Below are positions 32,594 through 41,509 of a stretch of DNA of 64,000 nt, piece by piece. The position numbers and the translations under genes were made by a program. Source of the DNA: Eikenella halliae (GTDB lineage: Bacteria > Pseudomonadota > Gammaproteobacteria > Burkholderiales > Neisseriaceae); assembly GCF_001648475.1 (NCBI RefSeq), contig NZ_LXSQ01000003.1, positions 20,778 through 84,777 on the forward strand. Reading direction: 5' to 3'. Under the pieces are notes generated by a model. The model was not told the origin of the DNA, ran no database searches, and worked only from the letters and a program-made list of their open reading frames with translations. Each line of letters opens with the position of its first letter. The stretch's first letter is position 1.

Positions 32594-33571
32594 TTAAGGC
32601 TTATCCAAACCAACAGGTGGCCACACATCCAGTTTTGAGCCCAAGGTCAAGCCTTTTGAAGCCAGTACTTCTTTAATCTCGTTCAAAGATTTTCTGCCCA
32701 GATTCGGAGTCTTCAGCAATTCAGTTTCGGTCCGCTGAATCAAATCACCAATATAGTAGATGTCTTCAGCTTTCAAGCAATTCGCTGAGCGAACAGTCAA
32801 TTCCAAATCATCTACTGGCCGTAGCAGAATCGGGTCGATAGGCGGAGCTTCTTCTTTCGACTCCTCAACCGGCGTGCCTTCCAAGTCAGCAAATACTGAC
32901 ATCTGATCAATCAGTATCCGAGCTGCCCGACGAACTGCTTCTTCCGGATCAATTGCACCATTGGTCTCAATATCTAAAACCAAGCAATCTAAGTCCGTTC
33001 GCTGCTCCACGCGCGCAGCCTGAACCTCAAAGCTAACGCGATGAACCGGAGAAAAATTGGCATCCAAGTGAATAGCGCCAATTTGTTTGTGGTCATCATT
33101 CCTGCTGCTAACAGTTTGATAGCCACGGCCTTTTTCCACAGTAATTGTTAGTTCAATTTTGCCATTATCAGACAAGCGGCAAATAACATGTTCTGGATTA
33201 ATGACTTCCACGTCATGTGGTAATTCCAAATCAGCAGCCGTTACCACACCGCTACCTGACTTATTTAGGCTAACCTGAACCGAATCACGACCCTGGAGCT
33301 TGAATACCACACCTTTAATGTTCAGCAAGATGTCTACAACATCTTCCTGAACACCATCTAAAGTAGAATATTCATGCAATGCGCCATTAATTACCACCTC
33401 TGTAGGTGCGAAGCCATTCATTGATGACAGCAATATACGACGCAATGCGTTACCTAATGTATAACCAAAACCCCGCTCAAATGGCTCCATAAAAACTTTT
33501 GCACGCGTTGCAGACAAAGCATCCACATCAATCTGTCGCGGCTTCAGAAATTCATAGGTGCTGTTTTGCAT
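32594..33571 (-). CDS. rpoA: RNA polymerase alpha subunit
   Basis: 325 aa. Residues 1-230 form the dimerisation/assembly domain (FMEPFERGFGYTLGNALRR), and 250-325 the C-terminal domain that touches UP elements and activators, with the DNA-binding Arg in LTVRSANCL and the LGRKSLNEIKEVL helix. Usual place between rpsD and rplQ. Confidence 0.99.
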   Translation of the reverse strand: MQNSTYEFLKPRQIDVDALSATRAKVFMEPFERGFGYTLGNALRRILLSSMNGFAPTEVVINGALHEYSTLDGVQEDVVDILLNIKGVVFKLQGRDSVQVSLNKSGSGVVTAADLELPHDVEVINPEHVICRLSDNGKIELTITVEKGRGYQTVSSRNDDHKQIGAIHLDANFSPVHRVSFEVQAARVEQRTDLDCLVLDIETNGAIDPEEAVRRAARILIDQMSVFADLEGTPVEESKEEAPPIDPILLRPVDDLELTVRSANCLKAEDIYYIGDLIQRTETELLKTPNLGRKSLNEIKEVLASKGLTLGSKLDVWPPVGLDKP

Positions 33572-33600
33572 TTAACTGCCCCTTTTTTGAGCCAATGAAA

Positions 33601-34221
33601 TTATTTTGAGTAGAACTCAACCACTAACTGTTCGTTAATATCACTATACAAGTCAACACGATCAGGCATATTCCTAAATACACCTTCTTGTTTCTCGACA
33701 TCTACAGAAACCCAACTTGGCAAGCCAATTTGAGTAGCTAACTGCAATGATTCCTGAATGCGGACCTGCTTCTTAGCTTTTTCTCTAACAGAAACAGTAT
33801 CTCCGGCCTTTACTTGGAAAGATGGGATATTAACTACCTCACCATTTACCAAAATTGCCTTATGAGACACCAACTGACGAGCTTCGGCACGAGTAGAACC
33901 AAAACCCATACGATATACTACGTTATCCAACCGTGATTCAAGCAGTTGTAACAATAGCTCACCAGTAGCACCTTTACGGCGCGAAGCTTCTGCAAAATAA
34001 CGGCGGAATTGTCTCTCTAACACACCATATAATCTGCGGATTTTTTGTTTTTCGCGCAGTTGAATACCATAATCAGACAAACGACCTCTTCTCGCACCGT
34101 GCTGACCAGGAGCATTTTCGAGTTTACATTTTGATTCAATAGAACGGCGCGCACTTTTCAAAAAAAGATCGCTACCCTCTCGACGAGCTAATTTGCATTT
34201 AGGGCCAATATAACGTGCCAT
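33601..34221 (-). CDS. rpsD: 30S ribosomal protein S4
   Basis: 206 aa. Primary 16S rRNA binder that nucleates the 30S body; in enterobacteria S4 also represses this alpha operon. Starts MARYIGPKCKLARREG; the S4 RNA-binding domain is at about 96-160 (SRLDNVVYRMGFGSTRAEARQ). Confidence 0.98.
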   Translation of the reverse strand: MARYIGPKCKLARREGSDLFLKSARRSIESKCKLENAPGQHGARRGRLSDYGIQLREKQKIRRLYGVLERQFRRYFAEASRRKGATGELLLQLLESRLDNVVYRMGFGSTRAEARQLVSHKAILVNGEVVNIPSFQVKAGDTVSVREKAKKQVRIQESLQLATQIGLPSWVSVDVEKQEGVFRNMPDRVDLYSDINEQLVVEFYSK

Positions 34222-34238
34222 AAGTTGATTACTCCAGA

Positions 34239-34634
34239 TTAAATACGACGTTTTTTAGGTGGACGACATCCATTATGAGGCAATGGAGTAACATCAGTAA
34301 TACTTACAATCTTAAAGCCAATAGCATTTAGAGAGCGAACAGAAGACTCTCGGCCGGGCCCTGGCCCTTTAATGCGAACTTCCAAATTCTTCACACCATA
34401 CTCCTGCGCAGCCTTACCGGCAGCTTCTGCAGCTACCTGAGCGGCAAAGGGAGTACTTTTACGAGATCCTTTAAATCCCGCACCACCAGACGTAGCCCAC
34501 GACAGAACATTACCCTGTCGATCAGTGATCGTAATGATAGTATTATTAAAAGAAGCATGAATATGCACAATACCATCATTTACTACTTTCCGTACTTTTT
34601 TACGCGTACGCGCAGCTGTAGTTGCTTTAGCCAT
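34239..34634 (-). CDS. rpsK: 30S ribosomal protein S11
   Basis: 131 aa; part of the 30S platform and mRNA path. GIVHIHASFNNTIITITD and the C-terminal HNGCRPPKKRRI are diagnostic. 13 bp after rpsM. Confidence 0.98.
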   Translation of the reverse strand: MAKATTAARTRKKVRKVVNDGIVHIHASFNNTIITITDRQGNVLSWATSGGAGFKGSRKSTPFAAQVAAEAAGKAAQEYGVKNLEVRIKGPGPGRESSVRSLNAIGFKIVSITDVTPLPHNGCRPPKKRRI

Positions 34635-34647
34635 TTAACTTAATCTC

Positions 34648-35013
34648 CTAACCTTTTTTGCCTGCAATTGCTTTACGAGGACCTTTTCTGGTGCGTGCAT
34701 TAGTCCTAGTACGCTGCCCGCGACATGGCAAGCCACGACGGTGACGAAAACCACGATAGCAACCCATATCGATTAACCGCTTGATACTCATAGTAATTTC
34801 ACGGCGCAAATCACCTTCCACTTCATATTGCGCAACCTGCTCACGTAAAGCATCCAACTGTCCTTCTGTTAAATCCTTTACCTTAGTATCAGGGGCAATA
34901 GCTGCATTACTACAAATCAATTTTGCACGACTTGCACCAATACCGTAAATCGCCTGCAAACCAATTACAACATGGGCATTATTAGGAATATTCACTCCTG
35001 CAACACGAGCCAT
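34648..35013 (-). CDS. rpsM: 30S ribosomal protein S13
   Basis: 121 aa; 30S head protein contacting the P-site tRNA and bridging to L5. MARVAGVNIPNNAHVVIGL and C-terminal GQRTRTNARTRKGP are typical. First gene of the alpha operon part. Confidence 0.98.
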   Translation of the reverse strand: MARVAGVNIPNNAHVVIGLQAIYGIGASRAKLICSNAAIAPDTKVKDLTEGQLDALREQVAQYEVEGDLRREITMSIKRLIDMGCYRGFRHRRGLPCRGQRTRTNARTRKGPRKAIAGKKG

Positions 35014-35073
35014 TCTTCGTTTCCTTTAAGACGAAAAGCTATAGAAATATAGCATATTTTATTTTAAAACCAA

Positions 35074-35187
35074 TTAGCCTTGTCGCTGTTTATGACGTGG
35101 ATCTGTACAGATCACCCTCACAACACGATTGCGACGAATAACTTTACAATTGCGACAAATTTTCTTTACCGATGGTTGAACACGCAT
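35074..35187 (-). CDS. rpmJ: 50S ribosomal protein L36
   Basis: 37 aa, short but unmistakable: MRVQPSVKKICRNCKVI followed by a basic stretch and DPRHKQRQG. Zinc ligands Cys11, Cys14, Cys27 and His32 are all present, so this is the zinc-binding form. Lies between infA and rpsM as expected. Confidence 0.97.
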   Translation of the reverse strand: MRVQPSVKKICRNCKVIRRNRVVRVICTDPRHKQRQG

Positions 35188-35207
35188 TTATTTTCCTTTT
35201 TCATAAT

Positions 35208-35426
35208 TTAACGAGCTCGAAAAACGATACGAGCACGGGATAAGTCATAAGGTGTCATTTCTACAGTAACCTTATCACCAGGTGAAATCCGGATATAGTG
35301 CATCCGCATCTTTCCAGAAATATGCCCTAATACTTCATAGCCATTTTCCAGTTTAATCTTAAAAGTTGCATTAGGCAAAGTTTCCAACACCTCACCCTGC
35401 ATTTGTATAGTATCTTCTTTAGCCAT
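35208..35426 (-). CDS. infA: Translation initiation factor IF-1
   Basis: 72 aa S1-type OB fold; binds the 30S A site during initiation. MAKEDTIQMQGEVLETLPNA and HISGKMRMHYIRI are canonical. 25 bp after secY. Confidence 0.98.
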   Translation of the reverse strand: MAKEDTIQMQGEVLETLPNATFKIKLENGYEVLGHISGKMRMHYIRISPGDKVTVEMTPYDLSRARIVFRAR

Positions 35427-35451
35427 AATCTCTTTTGCTTACAGAGCACAG

Positions 35452-36726
35452 TTACTTTTTAACTGAATTTTTCCTCATTAAATGCTCATACTGTTGGTTC
35501 ATACGGTAGGAAGCAACTTGAGTACCAAAGTCCATAGTAACAACAACTAAGATAAGAAGAGATGTCCCACCCAAATGAAATGGGATACCTAGCACTCCTG
35601 TAACAAACTCTGGAATCAAGCAAATAATAGTTATATACAACGCACCAAAGAAGGTAAGGCGCATAACTACTTTTTCCAAATAATTTGAAGTTTGCTCACC
35701 TGGTCGGATGCCTGGAACAAAAGCCCCACTCTTCTTTAAATTCTCAGCCATTTCTCTTGGGCTAAATACTAGCGCAGTATAAAAATAGCAGAAGAAAATT
35801 ATAGCTGCCGCAAACACAACCAAATATAAAGATTTTCCTGGGGAAAGATTAGCAGAGATAAAGTCAACAAGCACATTACCATCCACTCTTTTATCCAACC
35901 ATCCAATTATTTGAGACGGAAACAAAATCACGCTAGATGCAAAAATTGGAGGAATCACACCCGCCATGTTTATTTTAAATGGTAAATGGGTTTTCTGCCC
36001 TTGCACAATTCGGTTTCCGATTTGTCGACGTGCATAATGAATGGGAATCTTACGCTGAGCACTCTCAATATAAACAACGAGATAAATCAAGCACAATCCA
36101 CCAAACAATACAAAAAGAATTGCCCCATAGCGACGACTATCACCGGTAATTGCCAGATTTAACAAGTTACTAACCGCGCTAGGGAGAGCAGCCACAATTC
36201 CTGCTGTAATTAGCAATGAAACACCATTACCAATACCACGTTCAGTCATCTGCTCCCCAAGCCACATCAAGAACATAGTACCAGTCACCAGACATATAAT
36301 TGCAGAAATATAGAACTCCGTCCGTCCAATCACTACAAGATCTGGTCGTTGGTAAACAACTGCTGCTGCTGCAAATGCCTGTACGACTGCAACAAGCAAA
36401 GTTCCCCAACGAGTATATTTGGTCAAAGTTCGACGTCCCGCTTCACCTTCCTTTTTTAAGGCCTTTAATGATGGAAGCACCTCAGCAACTAGCTGGATAA
36501 TAATAGATGCTGAAATATATGGCATAATTCCTATGGCAAAAATACTAAACCTCTCTAAAGAACCTCCCGAAAAGAGATTAAGCATTCCCAAAATACCAGC
36601 GTTACCTTCCTTAAAACTGTTAGCGAGTGCTGCGGCATTGACTCCAGGCACAGGAATATGAGCCCCTACCCTAAAGACGATAAGAGCCCCAAGCAAAAAC
36701 AATAGGCGTCTTCTTAAATCATTCAT
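35452..36726 (-). CDS. secY: Protein translocase subunit SecY
   Basis: 424 aa, ten membrane helices, channel of the Sec translocon. GALIVFRVGAHIPVPGV, the plug region FSGGSLERFSIFAIGIMPYI, and the cytoplasmic loop with RRQIGNRIV are clear. The N-terminus is about a dozen residues shorter than in Neisseria as remembered; no usable start lies upstream before an in-frame TGA, so ATG 36726 is taken. A hairpin separates it from rplO. Confidence 0.97.
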   Translation of the reverse strand: MNDLRRRLLFLLGALIVFRVGAHIPVPGVNAAALANSFKEGNAGILGMLNLFSGGSLERFSIFAIGIMPYISASIIIQLVAEVLPSLKALKKEGEAGRRTLTKYTRWGTLLVAVVQAFAAAAVVYQRPDLVVIGRTEFYISAIICLVTGTMFLMWLGEQMTERGIGNGVSLLITAGIVAALPSAVSNLLNLAITGDSRRYGAILFVLFGGLCLIYLVVYIESAQRKIPIHYARRQIGNRIVQGQKTHLPFKINMAGVIPPIFASSVILFPSQIIGWLDKRVDGNVLVDFISANLSPGKSLYLVVFAAAIIFFCYFYTALVFSPREMAENLKKSGAFVPGIRPGEQTSNYLEKVVMRLTFFGALYITIICLIPEFVTGVLGIPFHLGGTSLLILVVVTMDFGTQVASYRMNQQYEHLMRKNSVKK

Positions 36727-36755
36727 TCTTGCTAAATTCCTAATTACAGCTACCG

Positions 36756-36780
36756 CTTGATATTTTCAAGAAATATCAAG
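36756..36780 (-). repeat. Hairpin between rplO and secY
   Basis: CTTGATATTT and AAATATCAAG, a perfect 10-bp stem with a 5-nt loop, starting at the rplO stop codon. No T run follows, so it is more likely an mRNA processing or translation element than a terminator. Confidence 0.6.
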
Positions 36781-37216
36781 ACAATTCTACAACTCCACCA
36801 ACAGCCGCAATAGCTGCCTGAGCACCTTTTGTAACCTTAATGTCGCTATGGACAGTAAGCGCTTTAGCAATAGACCCAGTGGCAACCACCTTAACTGAGT
36901 TCACCCCAGAGTTTAATAAACCATTTTGCTTTAATGTCAGGATATCAACCTCTTTACCACTTACTTTATTCAAGTCAGAAAGGGTAATAACAGCAGTCTT
37001 CAAAGAAGAGATTGGCTTAAAACCTCTCTTGGGAAGGCGGCGCTGAAGAGGCATCTGCCCACCTTCAAAACCAACCTTATGGAATCCACCAGCACGGCTT
37101 TTTTGCCCCTTATGTCCACGACCACATGTCTTACCAAGACCACTACCAATACCACGCCCAACACGACGCTTAACATGGAAAGAGCCTACAGATGGTTGAA
37201 TTGTATTCAAAAACAT
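36776..37216 (-). CDS. rplO: 50S ribosomal protein L15
   Basis: 146 aa; late-assembling 23S rRNA binder. GRGIGSGLGKTCGRGHKGQKSR region is typical (quoted in part: GLGKTCGRGHKGQKSR). Two bp after rpmD. Its stop codon is in the first arm of a hairpin. Confidence 0.97.
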   Translation of the reverse strand: MFLNTIQPSVGSFHVKRRVGRGIGSGLGKTCGRGHKGQKSRAGGFHKVGFEGGQMPLQRRLPKRGFKPISSLKTAVITLSDLNKVSGKEVDILTLKQNGLLNSGVNSVKVVATGSIAKALTVHSDIKVTKGAQAAIAAVGGVVELS

Positions 37217-37218
37217 AA

Positions 37219-37404
37219 TCAGCCCCCAACCTTCAAGAGATAACTTACTTTATTAATCATTCCACGATTTTCAGGAGTATCCAGCACTTCGACTGAATGA
37301 TGCCGATGACGCAAACCCAAACCCCGAACACACTGTCGATGAGATTCAACCGTACCAATCAGGCTCTTAGTAAGCGTTACAGTAATTGTCTTTTGCGTAC
37401 CCAT
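37219..37404 (-). CDS. rpmD: 50S ribosomal protein L30
   Basis: 61 aa from ATG 37404 (MGTQKTITVTLTKSLIG), matching the family length; a second ATG directly upstream (37407) overlaps the rpsE stop by one base and is equally possible. Contains SHRQCVRGLGLRHRHHSVEV. Translationally coupled to rpsE. Confidence 0.95.
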   Translation of the reverse strand: MGTQKTITVTLTKSLIGTVESHRQCVRGLGLRHRHHSVEVLDTPENRGMINKVSYLLKVGG

Positions 37405-37406
37405 CA

Positions 37407-37913
37407 TTAAACCCCTAACTCTTCCACAGATATACCGCGCTTAGCTGCTACCTCACTTGGAGTATATAATTTTGCCAGGCCATCTAAAGTAGCTCGAACG
37501 ATATTATATGGATTAGTAGAACCATGTACTTTTGCAGAAATATTATGAACACCCATTGCTTCAAAAATTAATCGCATTGGGCCACCAGCCTTTACACCAC
37601 TACCTTCTTTTGCAGGTTGCATAAACACCTTTGTGGCACCATGTTTACCAACCACCTCATGGTGAATAGTTCCATTATTCAATGACACTTTAATCATTGA
37701 ACGTCTAGCCTGATCCATAGCTTTCTGAACCGCAACGGGTACTTCTTTAGATTTACCTTTACCCATCCCAATACGGCCATCGCCATCGCCAACCACTGTC
37801 AGCGCTGAAAACGCCATAATTCGACCACCCTTAACTACCTTGGTGACACGATTAACGGCAACCATTTTTTCAATCAAGCCGTCATTGCGTTCTTCAACAT
37901 CTTGCTTTGCCAT
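37407..37913 (-). CDS. rpsE: 30S ribosomal protein S5
   Basis: 168 aa; 30S body protein with roles in decoding fidelity and mRNA unwinding. N-terminal dsRBD-like domain with VNRVTKVVKGGRIMAFSALT and C-terminal fold with GVHNISAKVHGSTNPYNIVR. 30 bp after rplR. Confidence 0.98.
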   Translation of the reverse strand: MAKQDVEERNDGLIEKMVAVNRVTKVVKGGRIMAFSALTVVGDGDGRIGMGKGKSKEVPVAVQKAMDQARRSMIKVSLNNGTIHHEVVGKHGATKVFMQPAKEGSGVKAGGPMRLIFEAMGVHNISAKVHGSTNPYNIVRATLDGLAKLYTPSEVAAKRGISVEELGV

Positions 37914-37943
37914 TATCCGATCCTCAACTCTGTAACTATTTTT

Positions 37944-38297
37944 CTAAAAATTCAAGCCATTTTCACGAGCAGCCTCTGCCAATGCTTTGACACGCCCATG
38001 ATACTGAAAACCAGATCTATCAAAAGCAACTCTTTCAATACCCAATGCTTTAGCTTTTTCCGCGATTCTTTTACCTACTAAAGACGCTGCTTGAACATTA
38101 CTGCATGAGCCTAAGCTTTTTCTTACCTCTGCCTCTAGCGTGGAAGCCTGAGACAAAACAGTACTTCCACTCGCATCAATTATCTGTGCGTAAATATGAT
38201 TATTGCTTCGAAATACACACAGCCTAATCTCTCCAAGCTGCTTTATGCGTGCACGTGCCTTATGTGCACGACGAGCTCTTCTAATATACTTATCCAT
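37944..38297 (-). CDS. rplR: 50S ribosomal protein L18
   Basis: 117 aa; binds 5S rRNA with L5 and L25. MDKYIRRARRAHKARARIKQ and FDRSGFQYHGRVKALAEAAR are diagnostic. Confidence 0.98.
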   Translation of the reverse strand: MDKYIRRARRAHKARARIKQLGEIRLCVFRSNNHIYAQIIDASGSTVLSQASTLEAEVRKSLGSCSNVQAASLVGKRIAEKAKALGIERVAFDRSGFQYHGRVKALAEAARENGLNF

Positions 38298-38313
38298 GAA
38301 TGCAATTCCTTAG

Positions 38314-38847
38314 CTATTTTTTCTTTGCTTCTTTCAAAACCACTACTTCATCCAAATAGCGTACACCCTTGCCTTTATAAGGCTCAGGTGGTCGAAAACC
38401 ACGAATTTCAGCTGCCACCTGCCCTACAATTTGCTTATTAGCACCCTTCAGTACTATTTCCGTAGGAGACGGTGTTTGAACGGAAACACCTTCCGGCATA
38501 TCATAAACAACAGGATGCGAGAAACCCAAAGAGAGATTTAAGACAGAGCCCTGAGCCTGCGCACGATACCCAACACCAACCAACTGCAACCTTCTCTCAA
38601 AGCCTTCGGCCAGCCCTTTAACCATGTTAGCTGCAATCGCCCGAATAGTTCCTGACATTGCATCTGCTTCTTTAGTATTAGCAACAGCAGAAAATGCCAA
38701 CTGCCCATCAGCAAACTGAACTGAAATGCTACTTGGTACAGCAACACTCAACGTGTCATTTTTATTCTTTATTACCAGTTCACCAGCCCCAAGCTCAACT
38801 TCAAGACCAGCAGGGATATGTACTGGATTTTTTGCTATACGAGACAT
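38314..38847 (-). CDS. rplF: 50S ribosomal protein L6
   Basis: 177 aa from ATG 38847 (MSRIAKNPVHIPAGLEVELG), the family start; a TTG nine bases upstream is the only alternative. Two-domain 23S rRNA binder near the factor-binding site; C-terminal PEPYKGKGVRYLDEVV is typical. Confidence 0.98.
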   Translation of the reverse strand: MSRIAKNPVHIPAGLEVELGAGELVIKNKNDTLSVAVPSSISVQFADGQLAFSAVANTKEADAMSGTIRAIAANMVKGLAEGFERRLQLVGVGYRAQAQGSVLNLSLGFSHPVVYDMPEGVSVQTPSPTEIVLKGANKQIVGQVAAEIRGFRPPEPYKGKGVRYLDEVVVLKEAKKK

Positions 38848-38880
38848 TTTAAACAAAGCTCCTTAATTGTCCACCTAAAG

Positions 38881-39273
38881 TTAAGCTACAATGCACAACA
38901 ACTCACCACCTACACCTGCAGCAAGAGCCTTATGCCCGGTCATTACGCCCTTGGATGTACTAACGATAGCAATACCCAATCCATTCATAACTCGCGGGAT
39001 TGAATCTGCACCCTTATATACTCTTAAGCCAGGACGAGAAACTCGCTTTATTTGCTCAATTACCGGGTTTCCTAGGTAATATTTCAACCGAATTTCCAAA
39101 ACAGGCTTCACACCAGAAGACACCGAAAAGCCATCAATATACCCTTCCTCCTGCAGAACTTTAGCAATTGCACATTTCACCTTAGAAGAAGGCATAGCAA
39201 CGGAAGCTTTATTTGCACACTGCGCATTACGAATGCGAGTCAGCATATCAGAAATAGGATCATGCATACTCAT
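38881..39273 (-). CDS. rpsH: 30S ribosomal protein S8
   Basis: 130 aa; central-domain 16S rRNA binder. In enterobacteria it represses the spc operon by binding near rplE. MHDPISDMLTRIRNAQ and GIAIVSTSKGVMTGHKA are typical. Confidence 0.98.
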   Translation of the reverse strand: MSMHDPISDMLTRIRNAQCANKASVAMPSSKVKCAIAKVLQEEGYIDGFSVSSGVKPVLEIRLKYYLGNPVIEQIKRVSRPGLRVYKGADSIPRVMNGLGIAIVSTSKGVMTGHKALAAGVGGELLCIVA

Positions 39274-39290
39274 TACTATTATCCTTAAAT

Positions 39291-39596
39291 TTACCAGCTT
39301 GCCTTAATAACACCAGGAATCTCACCACGCATCGCAATTTCACGAATCTTAGTACGTCCCAAGCCAAACTTACGAAAGGTTCCACGTGGTCGACCCGTCA
39401 AAGCACAGCGTCTTCTTTGGCGAACAGGTGACGCATTCCGAGGAATAGCTTGAAGTTTTAAACGAGCCTCAAAGCGCTCTTGATCACCTACTCCAGCATC
39501 ATTAATTACTGCAAAAATTGCAGCCCTCTTCGCAGCATACTTTTTCGCAAGCGCAACGCGTTTGGCTTCTCGATTAATAAGAGCTTTTTTTGCCAT
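39291..39596 (-). CDS. rpsN: 30S ribosomal protein S14, long zinc-free form
   Basis: 101 aa. Only one Cys is present (RRRCALTGRPRG), so this is the long form without the zinc ribbon. 30S head protein close to S3 and S10. Two bp upstream of rplE's end, tightly packed. Confidence 0.98.
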   Translation of the reverse strand: MAKKALINREAKRVALAKKYAAKRAAIFAVINDAGVGDQERFEARLKLQAIPRNASPVRQRRRCALTGRPRGTFRKFGLGRTKIREIAMRGEIPGVIKASW

Positions 39597-39598
39597 GA

Positions 39599-40138
39599 TT
39601 ATCCCTTAAATGGAAATTTAAAAAGCGAAAGCAATGCTCTTGCCTCTTCATCCGTTTTTGCAGTAGTCGTAATAGTAATATTTAACCCACGAAGTGTATC
39701 AATCTTATCGTACTCAATCTCAGGAAAAATAATCTGCTCACGAATACCCATATTATAATTACCTTGACCATCAAAAGATTTACCATTAACCCCTCGAAAG
39801 TCCCTAACACGCGGTAAAGCTACAGAAATCAATCTATCCAAAAACTCAAACATCCTCTCCTTGCGGAGAGTAACTTTACAACCAACTGGATAGTCATCAC
39901 GAATCTTAAACCCAGCAATTGATTTTCTAGCTAAAGTAACAACAGGCTTCTGCCCAGCAATTTTCTCCAAATCACTAACAGCGTGTTCCATCACCTTCTT
40001 ATCGGCAACTGCTTCACCAACCCCCATATTTAATGTTATTTTCTCAATACGAGGAACCTCCATGATGGACTTATACCCGAACTGCGACATTAACGCAGGA
40101 ACAACCGTCTCAATATAAAACTCTCTCAACCGTGCCAT
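39599..40138 (-). CDS. rplE: 50S ribosomal protein L5
   Basis: 179 aa; 5S rRNA binder in the central protuberance. KITLNMGVGEAVADKKV and GMDI-type region GNYNMGIREQIIFPEI are visible, ending LLSLFKFPFKG. Confidence 0.98.
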   Translation of the reverse strand: MARLREFYIETVVPALMSQFGYKSIMEVPRIEKITLNMGVGEAVADKKVMEHAVSDLEKIAGQKPVVTLARKSIAGFKIRDDYPVGCKVTLRKERMFEFLDRLISVALPRVRDFRGVNGKSFDGQGNYNMGIREQIIFPEIEYDKIDTLRGLNITITTTAKTDEEARALLSLFKFPFKG

Positions 40139-40160
40139 ACCTAAATTTCCTTAGCTCAAC

Positions 40161-40481
40161 TTAAGCCAACTCAGCACCGTTAGACTTAAACACTCTCACA
40201 CGTCTAACCTTGCCATTATCATCGATCAACTTAATGCCAACTCGATCCGCTTTCTGCGTCTCTTTGTTATAAATAGCGACGTTTGAAATGTGAATGGGCA
40301 TATTCTTAACAACTACACCCCCTTCAACATTACGCATAGGGTTAGGCTTTTGATGCCTTTTAACAAGATTTACACCCTCAACAACCACCTTATCACCTAA
40401 CAAACTGATAACTTGTCCCTGCTTGCCCTTATCTCTACCTGAGATAACAACAACATGATCGCCCTTAACAATTTTACTCAT
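40161..40481 (-). CDS. rplX: 50S ribosomal protein L24
   Basis: 106 aa; assembly initiator with a KOW motif (KGDHVVVISGRDKGKQGQV). Confidence 0.98.
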   Translation of the reverse strand: MSKIVKGDHVVVISGRDKGKQGQVISLLGDKVVVEGVNLVKRHQKPNPMRNVEGGVVVKNMPIHISNVAIYNKETQKADRVGIKLIDDNGKVRRVRVFKSNGAELA

Positions 40482-40492
40482 AATCTTATCTC

Positions 40493-40861
40493 TCAGATCA
40501 CTTCAGGAGCCAACGAAACAATTTTCATAAATCGCTCAGTACGCAACTCACGCGTTACCGGCCCAAAAATACGCGTACCCATAGGCTCAAGCTTAGCATT
40601 CAACAACACAGCAGCGTTGTTATCAAATTTAATTAGCGCACCATCTGGACGGCGAATACCTTTAGCTGTACGAACAACAACAGCATTATATACATCACCC
40701 TTTTTTACCCGGCCACGTGGAGCCGCATCTTTAACCGATACCTTAATAACATCACCAACGCTTGCATAACGGCGCTTAGAACCACCAAGCACCTTAATAC
40801 ACATAACGCGACGAGCACCAGAGTTATCAGCCACATCCAAAATAGTCTGCATCTGAATCAT
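40493..40861 (-). CDS. rplN: 50S ribosomal protein L14
   Basis: 122 aa from ATG 40861 (MIQMQTILDVADNSGARRVM), exactly the family length; AAAAGG lies upstream. First gene of the spc part of the cluster, after a 191-bp gap that is the widest in the run. Confidence 0.98.
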   Translation of the reverse strand: MIQMQTILDVADNSGARRVMCIKVLGGSKRRYASVGDVIKVSVKDAAPRGRVKKGDVYNAVVVRTAKGIRRPDGALIKFDNNAAVLLNAKLEPMGTRIFGPVTRELRTERFMKIVSLAPEVI

Positions 40862-41052
40862 GTCATTACCTTTTTTTAAAACCAACTTAACCTATCATCA
40901 ATCGCAAATAGACGGCCAGCATCTATCAAATAGATCAGTTTTGGCCCCGACAGGGAGAAACTCCTAGGAAACTAGAAGCTAGAAAGGCGAGGAGTTTACA
41001 GCCTTTTCTTTTCCACTGCAAGACCTCGCCTACAAAAATACCAAAATTACAA
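40862..41052 (-). promoter_or_regulatory. rpsQ-rplN gap with hairpin and weak promoter
   Basis: The gap at the classic S10/spc operon boundary contains an 8-bp stem AAACTCCT / AGGAGTTT (arms at 40990-40997 and 40968-40975 on the minus strand). Upstream, TTGCAG and TAAACT at 17-nt spacing could be a weak promoter. No T run follows the stem. A regulated internal start or processing site is plausible, not shown. Confidence 0.35.
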
Positions 41053-41316
41053 CTAAATTTCTTGAGACCTCTCAAGCAGGCTTTGAACAACCCATGACTT
41101 TGTCTTGGACAAAGGGCGACCCTCAGCAATTACCACCACATCACCCACTCTACACTCATTTCGCTCATCATGAGCATGAATTTTGGTGGATCGCTGGATA
41201 ATCTTACCATACAAGGGATGTTTTACTCTACGCTCAATCAAGACGGTTACTGTTTTATCCATCTTATCGCTGATTACCCTACCTTGCAAAGTTCGAACAA
41301 TTTTGGCATCACTCAT
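41053..41316 (-). CDS. rpsQ: 30S ribosomal protein S17
   Basis: 87 aa from ATG 41316 (MSDAKIVRTLQGRVISDKMD), which overlaps the rpmC stop by 8 bp. OB-fold 16S rRNA binder. Last gene of the S10 part. Confidence 0.98.
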   Translation of the reverse strand: MSDAKIVRTLQGRVISDKMDKTVTVLIERRVKHPLYGKIIQRSTKIHAHDERNECRVGDVVVIAEGRPLSKTKSWVVQSLLERSQEI

Positions 41317-41509
41317 TGCCAACCCCTTTCTCAGCTAACTTGGTTTTTACGCGAGCAATATCACGGCGAACGCGCTTCAGCTCACTATTCTTGCTTAGCT
41401 GGCCAGTAGCATGTTGCATACGCAAACTAAATTGCGTCTTTAACAAGCCAATCAGATCAGCTTCCAGCTGCTCCAATGATTTGTCTTTTAAATCAATCAT
41501 TTTCATCAT
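41309..41509 (-). CDS. rpmC: 50S ribosomal protein L29
   Basis: 66 aa if the ATG at 41509 is used; ATGs at 41506 and 41500 are also possible and the family is usually 63-65 aa. Two-helix protein at the exit tunnel, binding site for SRP and trigger factor. DLKDKSLEQLEADLIGLL is clear. Overlaps rplP stop and rpsQ start. Confidence 0.95.
   Translation of the reverse strand: MMKMIDLKDKSLEQLEADLIGLLKTQFSLRMQHATGQLSKNSELKRVRRDIARVKTKLAEKGVGNE

Noticed and set aside
40935..41129. 64-aa minus-strand frame across rpsQ and the gap
   Set aside because: Out of frame with rpsQ and lacking any domain; the region is better read as untranslated.
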